Source: Arcicella rigui
GTDB lineage: Bacteria > Bacteroidota > Bacteroidia > Cytophagales > Spirosomataceae
DNA: 64,000 nucleotides
Assembly: GCF_034929435.1 (NCBI RefSeq)
Contig: NZ_JAYFUM010000017.1
Location: forward strand, 92,437 to 156,436
Reading direction: 5' to 3'
Both the position numbers and the translations under genes were made by a program. Shown here one piece after another: positions 16,892 through 25,476 of this stretch (position 1 is the stretch's first letter; each line of letters starts with the position of its first letter). Below the pieces are notes generated by a model. That model searched no databases, was not told where the DNA came from, and worked only from the letters and a program-made list of their open reading frames with translations.

Positions 16892-19729
16892 ATGCCCGAC
16901 AACAAACATTCTGATATTACAGGTTACGAACAAATTGAGATTCTCGGTGCAAGAGAACATAACCTTAAAAATATTGATTTAACCATTCCTCGCAATAAAC
17001 TTGTAGTCTTCACTGGAATTTCTGGCTCTGGAAAGTCTTCTTTGGCTTTTGATACCATTTATGCCGAAGGGCAGCGTCGTTATATGGAAAGCTTTTCGGC
17101 TTATGCTCGTAGCTTTTTGGGTAATATGGAACGCCCCGATGTGGATAAAATCAATGGACTTTCGCCCGTAATTTCTATTGAACAAAAAACTACTTCTAAA
17201 AACCCTCGCTCTACGGTTGGTACGGTTACGGAAATTTACGATTTCATGCGTTTATTGTTTGCTCGTGCGGCGGAGGCTTTTAGCTACGTAACGGGCGAAA
17301 GAATGATTAAGCAGTCTATCGACCAAATCATTGAAGTAATCTTGCAAGATTATCAAAATCAGAAATTGATTTTGCTCGCTCCAGTCGTAAAGGGTAGAAA
17401 AGGTCATTACCGTGAACTCTTCGTACAAATTGCCAAATTGGGTTATACCAAAGTAAGAGTGGATGGCGTAGTGATGGACATTCAGCCAAAAATGCAACTC
17501 GACCGTTTCAAAATTCACGATATTGAAATTGTTGTTGATAGAATTATCGTAAAAACAGAAGAACGTTTTCGTTTGTCGCAATCCGTTCAAACTGCCTTGA
17601 ATCAAGGAAAAGGTTTGATGATGACTCGTGATGAAAAAGGAGAAGTACGAAATTTTTCAAAGTACTTGATGGACCCAATTTCGGGTATTTCTTACGACGA
17701 ACCTTCGCCGAATAATTTCTCGTTTAACTCGCCTTATGGCTGGTGTTCTACTTGTCAGGGCTTGGGGAAAGTAGAAGAAATTACCGAAGAATCTATTTTG
17801 CCAGATAAAACACTCAGTATCAGCAAAGGAGCAATTGCACCTTTGGGCGAGTACCGTGATATGTGGATTTTCAAGCAATTAGAAGTATTACTGAAACCAT
17901 ACAAAGTAAATCTGACGACTCCCTTAGAAAAGTTTCCAGAAGAAGCCATCAAAATTATGTTGTATGGCACAGATGAACCCGTGCCAGTTCCTTCAAAAAA
18001 ATACGAAGGAACAGACTGGAATACCAAGTACGAAGGCATTATTGTTTTCTTGAAGCGTCAGCAAGAAACAGGTTCAGAAAAAATTCAAGAGTGGCTGAAA
18101 GACTTTATGGTCGTGAATACTTGTCCAGATTGTAAAGGGCTACGTTTGAAAAAAGAATCGCTTCATTTTAAGATTGATAAAAAAAATATTGCCCAATTAG
18201 CAGAATTGGACATCGCTGAATTGGCGGAGTGGTTTGTAGGTTTAGAAGACCGCATGAACGAACGCCAAAATGTAATTGCCAAAGAGATTTTGAAAGAAAT
18301 CAGAAAAAGAATTGGTTTCTTAACAGGCATTGGATTGGAGTACTTAACGCTCAATCGTTCACTAAGAACATTATCGGGTGGCGAAGCACAGCGTATTCGT
18401 TTGGCAACGCAAATCGGTACGCAATTGACCAACGTTTTGTACATCATGGATGAGCCAAGTATTGGTTTGCATCAGCGAGACAATGTAAAATTGATTCAAG
18501 CCTTGAAAGATTTACGAGATTTGGGCAATTCAATTTTAGTAGTTGAACACGACAAAGACATGATGTTGGCTTCTGATTATGTAGTTGATATTGGACCAGG
18601 AGCGGGTCGTCATGGTGGTTCGATTGTTGGACAAGGAACGCCTGAAGAATTTTTAAAGAATAATTCAACAACGGCTAAATTCTTGAGCGGAGAAATTGGG
18701 ATAGGAGTACCCAAACAACGCAGAAAAGGCAATGGTAATTTCTTGATAATCAAAGGAGCAACAGGCAATAATTTAAAAAATGTCACGCTAAAATTACCGC
18801 TTGGAAAAATGATTTCGGTAACGGGTGTAAGTGGTTCTGGGAAATCTTCGTTGATTCACGATACCATGTACCCGATTTTGAATCGCCATTTTTTCAATGC
18901 AAAACGTGAGCCGATGCCTCATAAATCGGTAGAAGGTTTAGAGCATTTGGATAAAGTAATAGAAGTGGACCAGTCGCCAATTGGTAGAACGCCACGTTCA
19001 AATCCTGCTACTTATACAGGAATGTTTACGGACATTCGTACACTTTTTGCTGAATTGCCTGAGTCAAAAATCAGAGGCTACAAAGCTGGGCGTTTTAGTT
19101 TTAACGTAAAAGGCGGTCGCTGCGAAGATTGTGAAGGAGCAGGCATGAAGAAAATAGAAATGGAATTTTTGCCAGATGTACACGTAGCTTGCGAAACCTG
19201 TAAAGGAAAACGTTTCAATCGTGAGACTTTAGAAGTACGTTTCAAAGGAAAATCTATCGCAGATGTATTGGACATGACCGTAGAACAAGCCGTAGAATAC
19301 TTTGAAAATCAGCCAAAAATTGCTCGAAAAGTACAAATGTTAAAAGAAGTAGGTCTGGGCTACATTACAATTGGTCAACAAGCGACAACACTTTCGGGTG
19401 GCGAAGCACAAAGAGTAAAATTAGCCGAAGAACTTTCAAAAAGAGATACGGGCAAAACCATGTATATTTTGGATGAACCTACCACAGGTTTACACTTTCA
19501 AGATATTAAAGCATTACTGGAAGTACTCGACCGTTTGGCGGATAAAGGCAACACTGTATTGATTATTGAGCATAATTTAGATGTAATAAAAGTATCAGAC
19601 CACATCATTGACGTTGGTCCAGAAGGTGGTCAAAAAGGTGGACAAATCATCGCCGAAGGCACACCCGAACAAGTAGCCAAAGTAAAAGGCAGCCACACAG
19701 CGAGGTTTTTGAAAGATGAATTGGTTTGA
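16892..19729 (+). CDS. uvrA: Excinuclease ABC subunit A
   Basis: 945 residues from ATG 16892, standard UvrA length. Two ABC ATPase modules: Walker A motifs GISGSGKSS and GVSGSGKSS, signature motifs LSGGEAQRIRLA and LSGGEAQRVKLA, and Walker B contexts DEPSIGLHQRD and DEPTTGLHFQD. Zinc-binding cysteines occur in WCSTCQG, TCPDCKG, RCEDCEG and ACETCKG. It recognises bulky DNA damage and loads UvrB in nucleotide excision repair. Isolated from other uvr genes. An extension of 22 residues to an upstream ATG is rejected because it would start in the preceding terminator. Confidence 0.98.
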   Translation: MPDNKHSDITGYEQIEILGAREHNLKNIDLTIPRNKLVVFTGISGSGKSSLAFDTIYAEGQRRYMESFSAYARSFLGNMERPDVDKINGLSPVISIEQKTTSKNPRSTVGTVTEIYDFMRLLFARAAEAFSYVTGERMIKQSIDQIIEVILQDYQNQKLILLAPVVKGRKGHYRELFVQIAKLGYTKVRVDGVVMDIQPKMQLDRFKIHDIEIVVDRIIVKTEERFRLSQSVQTALNQGKGLMMTRDEKGEVRNFSKYLMDPISGISYDEPSPNNFSFNSPYGWCSTCQGLGKVEEITEESILPDKTLSISKGAIAPLGEYRDMWIFKQLEVLLKPYKVNLTTPLEKFPEEAIKIMLYGTDEPVPVPSKKYEGTDWNTKYEGIIVFLKRQQETGSEKIQEWLKDFMVVNTCPDCKGLRLKKESLHFKIDKKNIAQLAELDIAELAEWFVGLEDRMNERQNVIAKEILKEIRKRIGFLTGIGLEYLTLNRSLRTLSGGEAQRIRLATQIGTQLTNVLYIMDEPSIGLHQRDNVKLIQALKDLRDLGNSILVVEHDKDMMLASDYVVDIGPGAGRHGGSIVGQGTPEEFLKNNSTTAKFLSGEIGIGVPKQRRKGNGNFLIIKGATGNNLKNVTLKLPLGKMISVTGVSGSGKSSLIHDTMYPILNRHFFNAKREPMPHKSVEGLEHLDKVIEVDQSPIGRTPRSNPATYTGMFTDIRTLFAELPESKIRGYKAGRFSFNVKGGRCEDCEGAGMKKIEMEFLPDVHVACETCKGKRFNRETLEVRFKGKSIADVLDMTVEQAVEYFENQPKIARKVQMLKEVGLGYITIGQQATTLSGGEAQRVKLAEELSKRDTGKTMYILDEPTTGLHFQDIKALLEVLDRLADKGNTVLIIEHNLDVIKVSDHIIDVGPEGGQKGGQIIAEGTPEQVAKVKGSHTARFLKDELV

Positions 19730-19745
19730 GGGAGAAGTGTTCGCT

Positions 19746-19783
19746 GTTCTTGTTCGGCTGTGTCTTCGCAGCCGAACAAGAAC
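19746..19783 (+). terminator. Hairpin terminator after uvrA
   Basis: GTTCTTGTTCGGCTG (19746-19760) pairs perfectly over 15 bases with 19769-19783; loop TGTCTTCG; followed by TTGTTATTTC. Confidence 0.8.
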
Positions 19784-19876
19784 TTGTTATTTCAGACATC
19801 TATTTTTAAAATAAATAACAGTTTTAATTTTCAATAAGATTTGTTATGTTTATGTACATAATCATCTGAGAATCAA

Positions 19877-20413
19877 ATGAGAAATTCACGAGTTTTAGAT
19901 AAAAGGGCAAATGGAAAAGGTCGCCATTATTCTCATGGAGACAATCTCTCCAAAACTTCTATTGAAGTTACTGAAAGAGTAATTTCAAGAAATGATTTGC
20001 CAGACCTCAACTTTATTGCTAAACCAAGTATTTTCAAAGGGCGGAAAAGAAAGCCTTTTACTGTTTCTAAAAGTTCAATATCTAATTTTAAAAATAACTC
20101 GGGTGTCAATCAAAAAAGTATTGCAACGATTGTTCCTTCAAAAATTGTAGAAATCAATCAGCAAAAATTTGTTATGGAATGTTTGATTGATAAAAGCAAT
20201 GAAATTTATGAGCTTAGAGAATTTCCTATTATCCTTTTCGAAAAGTATAAAGGATTAAAAGAAGGTTCAATATTTAATTTGAACATCTACCAATTACCAA
20301 ATAATATCCATATAGAAATCAGTGATTTAAACGATTCGTCTTTGGAAGCTTTGTTTGATACATCTAAGCTCTTCGACGATTTAGAAGATTTTGAAAATAT
20401 ACACTTTCAGTAA
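19877..20413 (+). CDS. Unrecognised protein, first gene of a pair with a ComEC-like MBL protein
   Basis: 178 residues, not recognised. The N-terminal half is basic and polar (RANGKGRHYSHGDN, KGRKRKPFTVSKSS) and probably disordered or nucleic-acid binding. The C-terminal half (about 80-178) looks like a small beta-rich domain (SIATIVPSKIVEINQQKF, then LREFPIILFEKYKGLKEG) ending in an acidic tail (FDDLEDFENIHFQ). No signal peptide or membrane segment. The next gene starts 17 bases downstream on the same strand, so the pair is very likely co-transcribed. Preceded by the uvrA terminator, hence its own promoter. Confidence 0.7.
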   Translation: MRNSRVLDKRANGKGRHYSHGDNLSKTSIEVTERVISRNDLPDLNFIAKPSIFKGRKRKPFTVSKSSISNFKNNSGVNQKSIATIVPSKIVEINQQKFVMECLIDKSNEIYELREFPIILFEKYKGLKEGSIFNLNIYQLPNNIHIEISDLNDSSLEALFDTSKLFDDLEDFENIHFQ

Positions 20414-20429
20414 AATAATACCCTATTAG

Positions 20430-21461
20430 ATGTTATCTGTAACTTTTAAAAATGTTGGACAAGGAGATTCAATTATCATAGAGTGGGAAGATAATCAGAA
20501 AACAAAAGTCGGAATTATTGATTGCAATTTATTCAATCATCAAAACCCAATTCTTGACCATATCAAAGCTTCAAATTATCAAGAAATTGATTTTATCATA
20601 CTTTCACATCCTCACTATGACCATTTTTCGGGCTTTAATCAATTATTGGATTATTGTCTTGCCCATCGTATCATTATTCATAAATTTTTGCATACCTCTC
20701 AGCAAACTCCTGACTATTTAAAAGCAGCTAACAAAACCTTTATTGCACAAAGAGAATTAGCCACTTTATTCAAAAACGTTCGGCAATTATGGAAAGTGGA
20801 TAAGATTATTCTACAACAAGGCTATATTGACGACATGACAAGGGATTTAGCCTTGAACACTGATATTTATCTCAAAATTCTTGCTCCCACTACATTAGAA
20901 TTCGATTCATATATTTCGAATATCAATGTAACAAGTAATGAAGAAAATATTCATAGTAATGCCAATGCTAATTGGCTGTCAACTTTTCTGAAAATATACA
21001 CCTCTGAATGGCAAATTTTATTGACTTCTGATGTTGAAAAGAAAGTATTAAATCGTTGGAAAAATAATCCTACGGAGTTTGCAAGTCAACAATTATTTTT
21101 AGCTCAAAGCCCTCATCATGGAGCTAAAGGAAATCACAGTAAAGCTTTTTGGAAACAATTCATACCAAGTAATGGTAGTAAAATCGTCATTTCAGTAGGT
21201 GAAAATTCGTATCAACATCCTTCCAAGGAAACATTGAAGTATTTTACTTCCAAAGGTTTTCAGGTACTGACTACACAAGAAGGAGAAATACTATCCAGTA
21301 GTACAATTCATACAAGTCAACTTTTAGATATTTTTAGTAAAAAAAGAGCTGCCATTCAAGCTAAGGACGTTTGCTTTAAGATTAGTCAAAGTGGTGAAAT
21401 CAACTTATTGTCCCAAACCCCCCAAAAAAACAATCATGAAAATAGACATCAAAGACTTTGA
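20430..21461 (+). CDS. Soluble ComEC/Rec2-like metallo-beta-lactamase-fold protein
   Basis: 343 residues with the metal-binding motif HPHYDH (His60, His62, Asp64, His65) of metallo-beta-lactamase folds. The later PHHGAKGNHSKAFW and SVGENSYQHPS motifs are those of the C-terminal hydrolase domain of the DNA-uptake channel ComEC. No membrane segments are present, so this is a free-standing version. Such stand-alone proteins often occur next to small unknown genes in accessory loci, where nuclease or phosphodiesterase activity is suspected. The last 26 bases overlap the start of the PPK2 gene. Confidence 0.85.
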   Translation: MLSVTFKNVGQGDSIIIEWEDNQKTKVGIIDCNLFNHQNPILDHIKASNYQEIDFIILSHPHYDHFSGFNQLLDYCLAHRIIIHKFLHTSQQTPDYLKAANKTFIAQRELATLFKNVRQLWKVDKIILQQGYIDDMTRDLALNTDIYLKILAPTTLEFDSYISNINVTSNEENIHSNANANWLSTFLKIYTSEWQILLTSDVEKKVLNRWKNNPTEFASQQLFLAQSPHHGAKGNHSKAFWKQFIPSNGSKIVISVGENSYQHPSKETLKYFTSKGFQVLTTQEGEILSSSTIHTSQLLDIFSKKRAAIQAKDVCFKISQSGEINLLSQTPQKNNHENRHQRL

Positions 21462-22320
21462 GTACAACGGTGAAAAGAAGTTTAAAATCAAAAACTCGCC
21501 TACAAAAATTAAGGATTATTATGAATCTGCGGAGGAGTATGAGCTGATGATGGCGGAGATTAAAGATAAAATTGATAAACGCCAAAGTATGATGTATGCC
21601 GATAGTCGTTATGCAATGTTAATGATTATTCAAGCTTCGGATGCGGCAGGGAAGGATGGAACGGTTCGTGCGGTACTTTCGGGAATTAATCCTGCGGGTA
21701 TTTCTGTACATAGTTTTAAAAGACCAACTCAGGAAGAATTGGACCATGATTTTATGTGGCGAAATGTCTTGAAAATGCCAGAAAGAGGAAAAATGGTTTT
21801 TCATAATCGCTCGTATTATGAAGAATTATTGGTGGTAAAGGTTCATCCTGAATTGTTGAAAAATTCACAAAAAATACCCAAAGAATTTACGAAAGATTTA
21901 GATAAAGTATGGGAACAACGCTATGAAGATATTCGGAATTATGAAAAATACTTGAACAGAAATGGTACAGTAGTGTTGAAATTTTACTTAAATGTGTCTA
22001 AAAAAGTACAGGCTGAACGCTTGATTGAACGTATCAAAGACCCAACTAAAAACTGGAAATTTGAAGAAGGCGACGTGAAAGAGCGTGAGTTTTGGAACGA
22101 ATATCAAGCGGCTTATGAAGAAATGGTAAACCAAACTGCCGCCAAACACGCTCCTTGGTATGTTGTGCCAGCAGATGATAAAAAGAATATGCGACTCATC
22201 GTTAGCAGTATTATTTTACATCATATCAAGGAATTAGATATTCAGTTTCCAGAGGCGGATTTAGCTCGACAGGCTACTTTGCTTCAACTCATCAAGGTAA
22301 TCGAGCAACAAAATGAATAG
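21436..22320 (+). CDS. ppk2: Polyphosphate kinase 2 family protein
   Basis: 294 residues from ATG 21436. The PPK2 core is clear: QASDAAGKDGTVRAVLSGINP (a Walker A-like loop within it), SFKRPTQEELDHDF, RSYYEE and FYLNVSKKVQAERLIERI. PPK2 enzymes use polyphosphate to phosphorylate nucleoside mono- or diphosphates. The single-domain length fits class I or III; the exact substrate cannot be read. The start overlaps the MBL gene's 3' end by 26 bases, suggesting read-through from it, although an upstream TTG/GTG-type extension of the frame was rejected. Confidence 0.93.
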   Translation: MKIDIKDFEYNGEKKFKIKNSPTKIKDYYESAEEYELMMAEIKDKIDKRQSMMYADSRYAMLMIIQASDAAGKDGTVRAVLSGINPAGISVHSFKRPTQEELDHDFMWRNVLKMPERGKMVFHNRSYYEELLVVKVHPELLKNSQKIPKEFTKDLDKVWEQRYEDIRNYEKYLNRNGTVVLKFYLNVSKKVQAERLIERIKDPTKNWKFEEGDVKEREFWNEYQAAYEEMVNQTAAKHAPWYVVPADDKKNMRLIVSSIILHHIKELDIQFPEADLARQATLLQLIKVIEQQNE

Positions 22321-22373
22321 GCGAATGTGAAACTATTTTGGTAAATTGCAGGCTTAAATACAAAAAGATTACC

Positions 22374-23093
22374 ATGCGACTGAATTTCAAGGACTTAATT
22401 ATATTTGAGAACGAAGATTATATTATTATCAACAAACCTCCATACATTGCTTCATTAGACGAGCGTCAGGCTGATAATTCGCAGAGTATTTTGCGATTGG
22501 CAAAAGAGTACTCAGACGACGCTCAGTTGGCTCACCGTTTGGATAAAGAAACTTCTGGTGCTTTGGCAATTGCCAAAAATCCTGCGGCGTACCGTCATTT
22601 AGCCATGCAATTTGAACACCGTCAAGTAGAAAAACGCTATCATGCTGTCGTAAATGGTGCTCATGATTTTGAAATGATTTCTGTTTATTTGCCTATCGCT
22701 CAGAAAAGAGACGGAACGCAAGTAATGATTGACCGTCAGAAAGGAAAAGAGGCTGAAACAATATTCAATTCTATCAAAGTATATCGTAACCATACCTTAG
22801 TAGAATGTATGCCTATCACGGGTAGAATGCACCAAATCAGGATTCACTTGGTATGCTTGAAAGCTCCTATTGTTTGCGATCCGACTTATGGTGGCGAATA
22901 CATTTACTTGTCTGATTTAAAAAGAAAATTCAATCTGAAAAAAGATACCGACGAATTGCCTTTGATGAAAAGAGTTGCTCTTCACTCTCGCTCACTTACT
23001 TTCAAGCTTTTAGATGGAGAAGTAATAAAAGTAGAAGCTCCCTATCCTAAAGATTTTGAGGTTTTGGTAAAGCAGTTGGATAAGTTTTCGTAA
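22374..23093 (+). CDS. RluA-family pseudouridine synthase
   Basis: 239 residues from ATG 22374; an in-frame TTG at 22338 is rejected. The catalytic motif HRLDKETSG (catalytic Asp) is near residue 57-65, followed by EKRYHAVVNG and GRMHQIRIHL, all typical of the RluA/RluC/RluD family. It isomerises uridine to pseudouridine in rRNA or tRNA. There is no N-terminal S4 domain, so a RluA- or TruC-like enzyme is more likely than RluC/D. Lies 53 bases after the PPK2 gene and just before a tRNA gene. Confidence 0.92.
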   Translation: MRLNFKDLIIFENEDYIIINKPPYIASLDERQADNSQSILRLAKEYSDDAQLAHRLDKETSGALAIAKNPAAYRHLAMQFEHRQVEKRYHAVVNGAHDFEMISVYLPIAQKRDGTQVMIDRQKGKEAETIFNSIKVYRNHTLVECMPITGRMHQIRIHLVCLKAPIVCDPTYGGEYIYLSDLKRKFNLKKDTDELPLMKRVALHSRSLTFKLLDGEVIKVEAPYPKDFEVLVKQLDKFS

Positions 23094-23117
23094 TTTTGCC
23101 CACATCTCAGAAAACAT

Positions 23118-23189
23118 GGCTTCGTAGTTCAATGGATAGAATGTAGGTTTCCGGTACCTAAGATGAAGGTTCGATTCCTTCCGAGGCTA
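23118..23189 (+). tRNA. tRNA-Arg (anticodon CCG)
   Basis: 72 bases without encoded CCA. Acceptor stem 23118-23124 with 23182-23188 (G:U at the ends allowed), D stem GTTC/GAAT, anticodon stem TAGGT/ACCTA with loop TTCCGGT (anticodon CCG), T arm GAAGG-TTCGATT-CCTTC, discriminator A at 23189. A -7-like box TAATTTTG at 23091-23098 may be its promoter. A strong terminator follows. Confidence 0.95.
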
Positions 23190-23199
23190 CAAATTTTAC

Positions 23200-23238
23200 A
23201 ATAAAACCTCTAACAATTGAGTTGTTAGAGGTTTTATT
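23200..23238. terminator. Strong hairpin terminator after tRNA-Arg
   Basis: 17-base perfect arms (23200-23216 and 23222-23238) with loop TTGAG; core ACCTCTAACAA / TTGTTAGAGGT, A and T tracts at the outer ends. Confidence 0.9.
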
Positions 23239-23270
23239 GTTTTGGTTCATAACTGAAAATATACCGAAAT

Positions 23271-23543
23271 CTATTTATACGTTTTATCTCTGATTAATCT
23301 AATATTATTAAATTCAGGAAAAACACGAATATCATTTTCGGGTATAATGCCTCTACGAATCCAATTTGTTACTAAAGATTCTTCTGCAATATTATACTTT
23401 TTGCAATAATTTTTAATCGTAAGCCAGTCACTTAGCTCTATTACTCTTCCCTCAGAATGTATAAAATTCTTGGCACTTTCTATAAGTACTTTAGTCTGAT
23501 TCAGAAGCTCATCAGTTTTATTGTTTTGTGTTGCTACCATCAT
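23271..23543 (-). CDS. Small protein with possible helix-turn-helix, unknown
   Basis: 90 residues. The C-terminal half (SDWLTIKNYCKKYNIAEESL, then VTNWIRRGIIPENDI) reads like an excisionase/MerR-type helix-turn-helix: a CKKYNI helix, a turn, and a second helix followed by a short strand. No family was recognised with confidence. It follows a 51-residue ORF on the same strand with a gap of 25 bases, so the two may form a small operon. Adjacent to a tRNA gene, a common site for integrated elements, but no integrase is seen. Confidence 0.6.
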   Translation of the reverse strand: MMVATQNNKTDELLNQTKVLIESAKNFIHSEGRVIELSDWLTIKNYCKKYNIAEESLVTNWIRRGIIPENDIRVFPEFNNIRLIRDKTYK

Positions 23544-23568
23544 TTTAATTAAGAATTATCATTCTTTT

Positions 23569-23724
23569 TTAGCTGTTAAGTTCTTCAATGATTTCGTTAA
23601 TTTTCAGAATTGCATCTAAATATTCATTGATTTCGTCATCTGAAAGTTTATCAAATTCTTCTTCTAAACGCATCTTGAGGTTTGCTTTTGATTCCTCAAG
23701 TACTTGTATCATCTGCTCTTTCAT
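23569..23724 (-). CDS. Small acidic helical protein, 51 residues
   Basis: Begins MKEQMIQVLEESKANL and ends KINEIIEELNS. It is almost entirely helix-forming and strongly acidic (LEEEFDKLSDDEINEYL). It lies upstream of the small HTH-like gene on the same strand with a 25-base gap. Coding status is supported by the even amino-acid composition and operon-like placement only; it could be an antitoxin-like or regulatory peptide, which is a guess. Confidence 0.5.
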   Translation of the reverse strand: MKEQMIQVLEESKANLKMRLEEEFDKLSDDEINEYLDAILKINEIIEELNS

Positions 23725-23789
23725 GTGGTGTTCACTTTTCTAATACAAATAAACGATTGTTCGGTTAGTAAACAAAGTATTTTTAGAAT

Positions 23790-25331
23790 CTATTTTTTCT
23801 TATTCTCCAAAATAATTGCCGAAGGCGGAAGTGTTTTGCCCATGTTTAAATCTTGTAAATCTGCCATTCCTCTTCTTAAAAATGAACCTAAAATTATATC
23901 CGCATCTCCGTCGGCATCCATGTCCGCCACATCCATTACCATCCATTTTCCTTGTTTGGCTTCTTCGATGGTCGATACGTTAAAGGTGTTATTTCCTTGA
24001 TTATCAAGCAATAAAAATCCTTCATTTGGTTTCTGATTAGAGTCTATAAAGTACGAAATGGCGGCAATGTCCAAATCTCCATCTAAATCAAAATCCGCCG
24101 CCATTGCTTTTGACGCACCAAACATCGGATAAAAATAACTTTGCTTGAAATTCCCTTTTTTATCATTCAAAAAGATTCTGATGCCGTGATAACTCTTGAG
24201 AGAAATAGACAAATCGGCATTGTCGCCATTGGTATAGAGTATATCCATAAAGCCATCTTTATTGAAATCCACCAATTCCATATAGCTCGAACCATAAACT
24301 GATGGAAAACTAAGTACTTGTTTTTCATCAAAATTGCCATTTCCTTGATTATAAAAGACAAATACGCCTTCTCTGGCTTGTGTCATCAATACCACAATGT
24401 CGGGGCGATTATCACCATTCATGTCTTTGATAAAAGTATTTCTTGCTCCGGGCAATTGTTTTAACACGTGTTCAATATTTGCGTCGCCTTCGTACCAAAC
24501 CAATTTGCCCAGTTCATGTCCGAAATTACAGAGAACGATGTCTTCTTTTCCATCTTGATTCAAATCTCCGAACGAAGCCTGAACTGGTCTTTGTAAAGAT
24601 GATAAAATCGGATTGAATTGTTTTTGCGGATTGATAGATAAAAGTTGTCCTTTACTTTGGTCGTTGGGATCCATGAGTCCCATCGCCAATACTCTTAGTT
24701 GATTGGCTTTAATGTCAATATCAGACAAAGGACTTGGTACAGCCAAAGAGTCTTTTTGTGTTAGATTTAAATCATACTGTTTCAAAAAGTTTTGTTGCCC
24801 ACGCCAAGCCACGTAGATATTTTTTTGAGCTGGATTGAATTTCACCAAAGTAACCGACGGAATTTTATTGGCGATACCTTGTAGTTTTTTTACAGAAAAA
24901 TTCGTTAAACCTAAGTTTACTTTTCCCTTTTTAGCTTGAGGAAGTGGTTTTTCTGGAGCGTTTTCAAGATAGTATTGAACAATTTTCGTCCAATCTTCTT
25001 GTACAATCACGGGTTTTTCTGGATAAACGCCTGCTACGCTTAGGATTTGTAGCTCTTCAGGTTCCATGCCTGCATATACTTGAAAAGGGTCTGCACCAAC
25101 GCCTAATCGATAAGCCATTTTTGGCAAAACGCCTCTTTCCCATGTTTTTTTGTCTAAAAGTTCGGGCTTGGGAAATTCATGGCAACTTCCACAGTAAGTT
25201 TGAGCCAACTCTGCTCCACTTTTATTAGAAGGTACAGGCGGAACGTACTTTTCAGCTTGTTCAGAGTTTGAGCCAGCACAATTCCATATCAGCAAGGCAA
25301 TAGCAACAATAAAAAAGAGTCGATTAAACAT
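23790..25331 (-). CDS. FG-GAP/VCBS-repeat lipoprotein with N-terminal cytochrome c-like motif
   Basis: 513 residues. Lipoprotein signal with lipobox LIWNC (Cys18). A CGSCH heme c-binding motif at about residues 47-51 lies in a short cytochrome-like region (AQTYCGSCHEFPKPELLDK). From residue 220 on there are repeated D-x-N/D-x-D loops (DLNQDGKEDI, DMNGDNRPDI, DFNKDGFMDI, DFDLDGDLDI, DMDADGDADI), which are FG-GAP/VCBS blades of a calcium-binding beta-propeller. Probably surface- or periplasm-exposed and membrane-anchored; function unknown. Single gene between a small-ORF pair and psd. Confidence 0.85.
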   Translation of the reverse strand: MFNRLFFIVAIALLIWNCAGSNSEQAEKYVPPVPSNKSGAELAQTYCGSCHEFPKPELLDKKTWERGVLPKMAYRLGVGADPFQVYAGMEPEELQILSVAGVYPEKPVIVQEDWTKIVQYYLENAPEKPLPQAKKGKVNLGLTNFSVKKLQGIANKIPSVTLVKFNPAQKNIYVAWRGQQNFLKQYDLNLTQKDSLAVPSPLSDIDIKANQLRVLAMGLMDPNDQSKGQLLSINPQKQFNPILSSLQRPVQASFGDLNQDGKEDIVLCNFGHELGKLVWYEGDANIEHVLKQLPGARNTFIKDMNGDNRPDIVVLMTQAREGVFVFYNQGNGNFDEKQVLSFPSVYGSSYMELVDFNKDGFMDILYTNGDNADLSISLKSYHGIRIFLNDKKGNFKQSYFYPMFGASKAMAADFDLDGDLDIAAISYFIDSNQKPNEGFLLLDNQGNNTFNVSTIEEAKQGKWMVMDVADMDADGDADIILGSFLRRGMADLQDLNMGKTLPPSAIILENKKK

Positions 25332-25413
25332 AAGTTTTGAAAGAAAGTAATAAAAAGAAGGACAAATTTAAGAATTAAAGCAACAACTACCTACGTAAAT
25401 AGGCTATATGCAA

Positions 25414-25454
25414 AAAGAGGGTAAATTAAACTTTTCATTTAATTTACCCTCTTT
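25414..25454 (-). terminator. Hairpin terminator after psd
   Basis: 17-base perfect arms 25414-25430 and 25438-25454 (core AGAGGGTAAATTAAA), loop CTTTTCA; lies 23 bases beyond the psd stop. Confidence 0.88.
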
Positions 25455-25476
25455 GAAGAGTACTTTGTAAAAGTAT

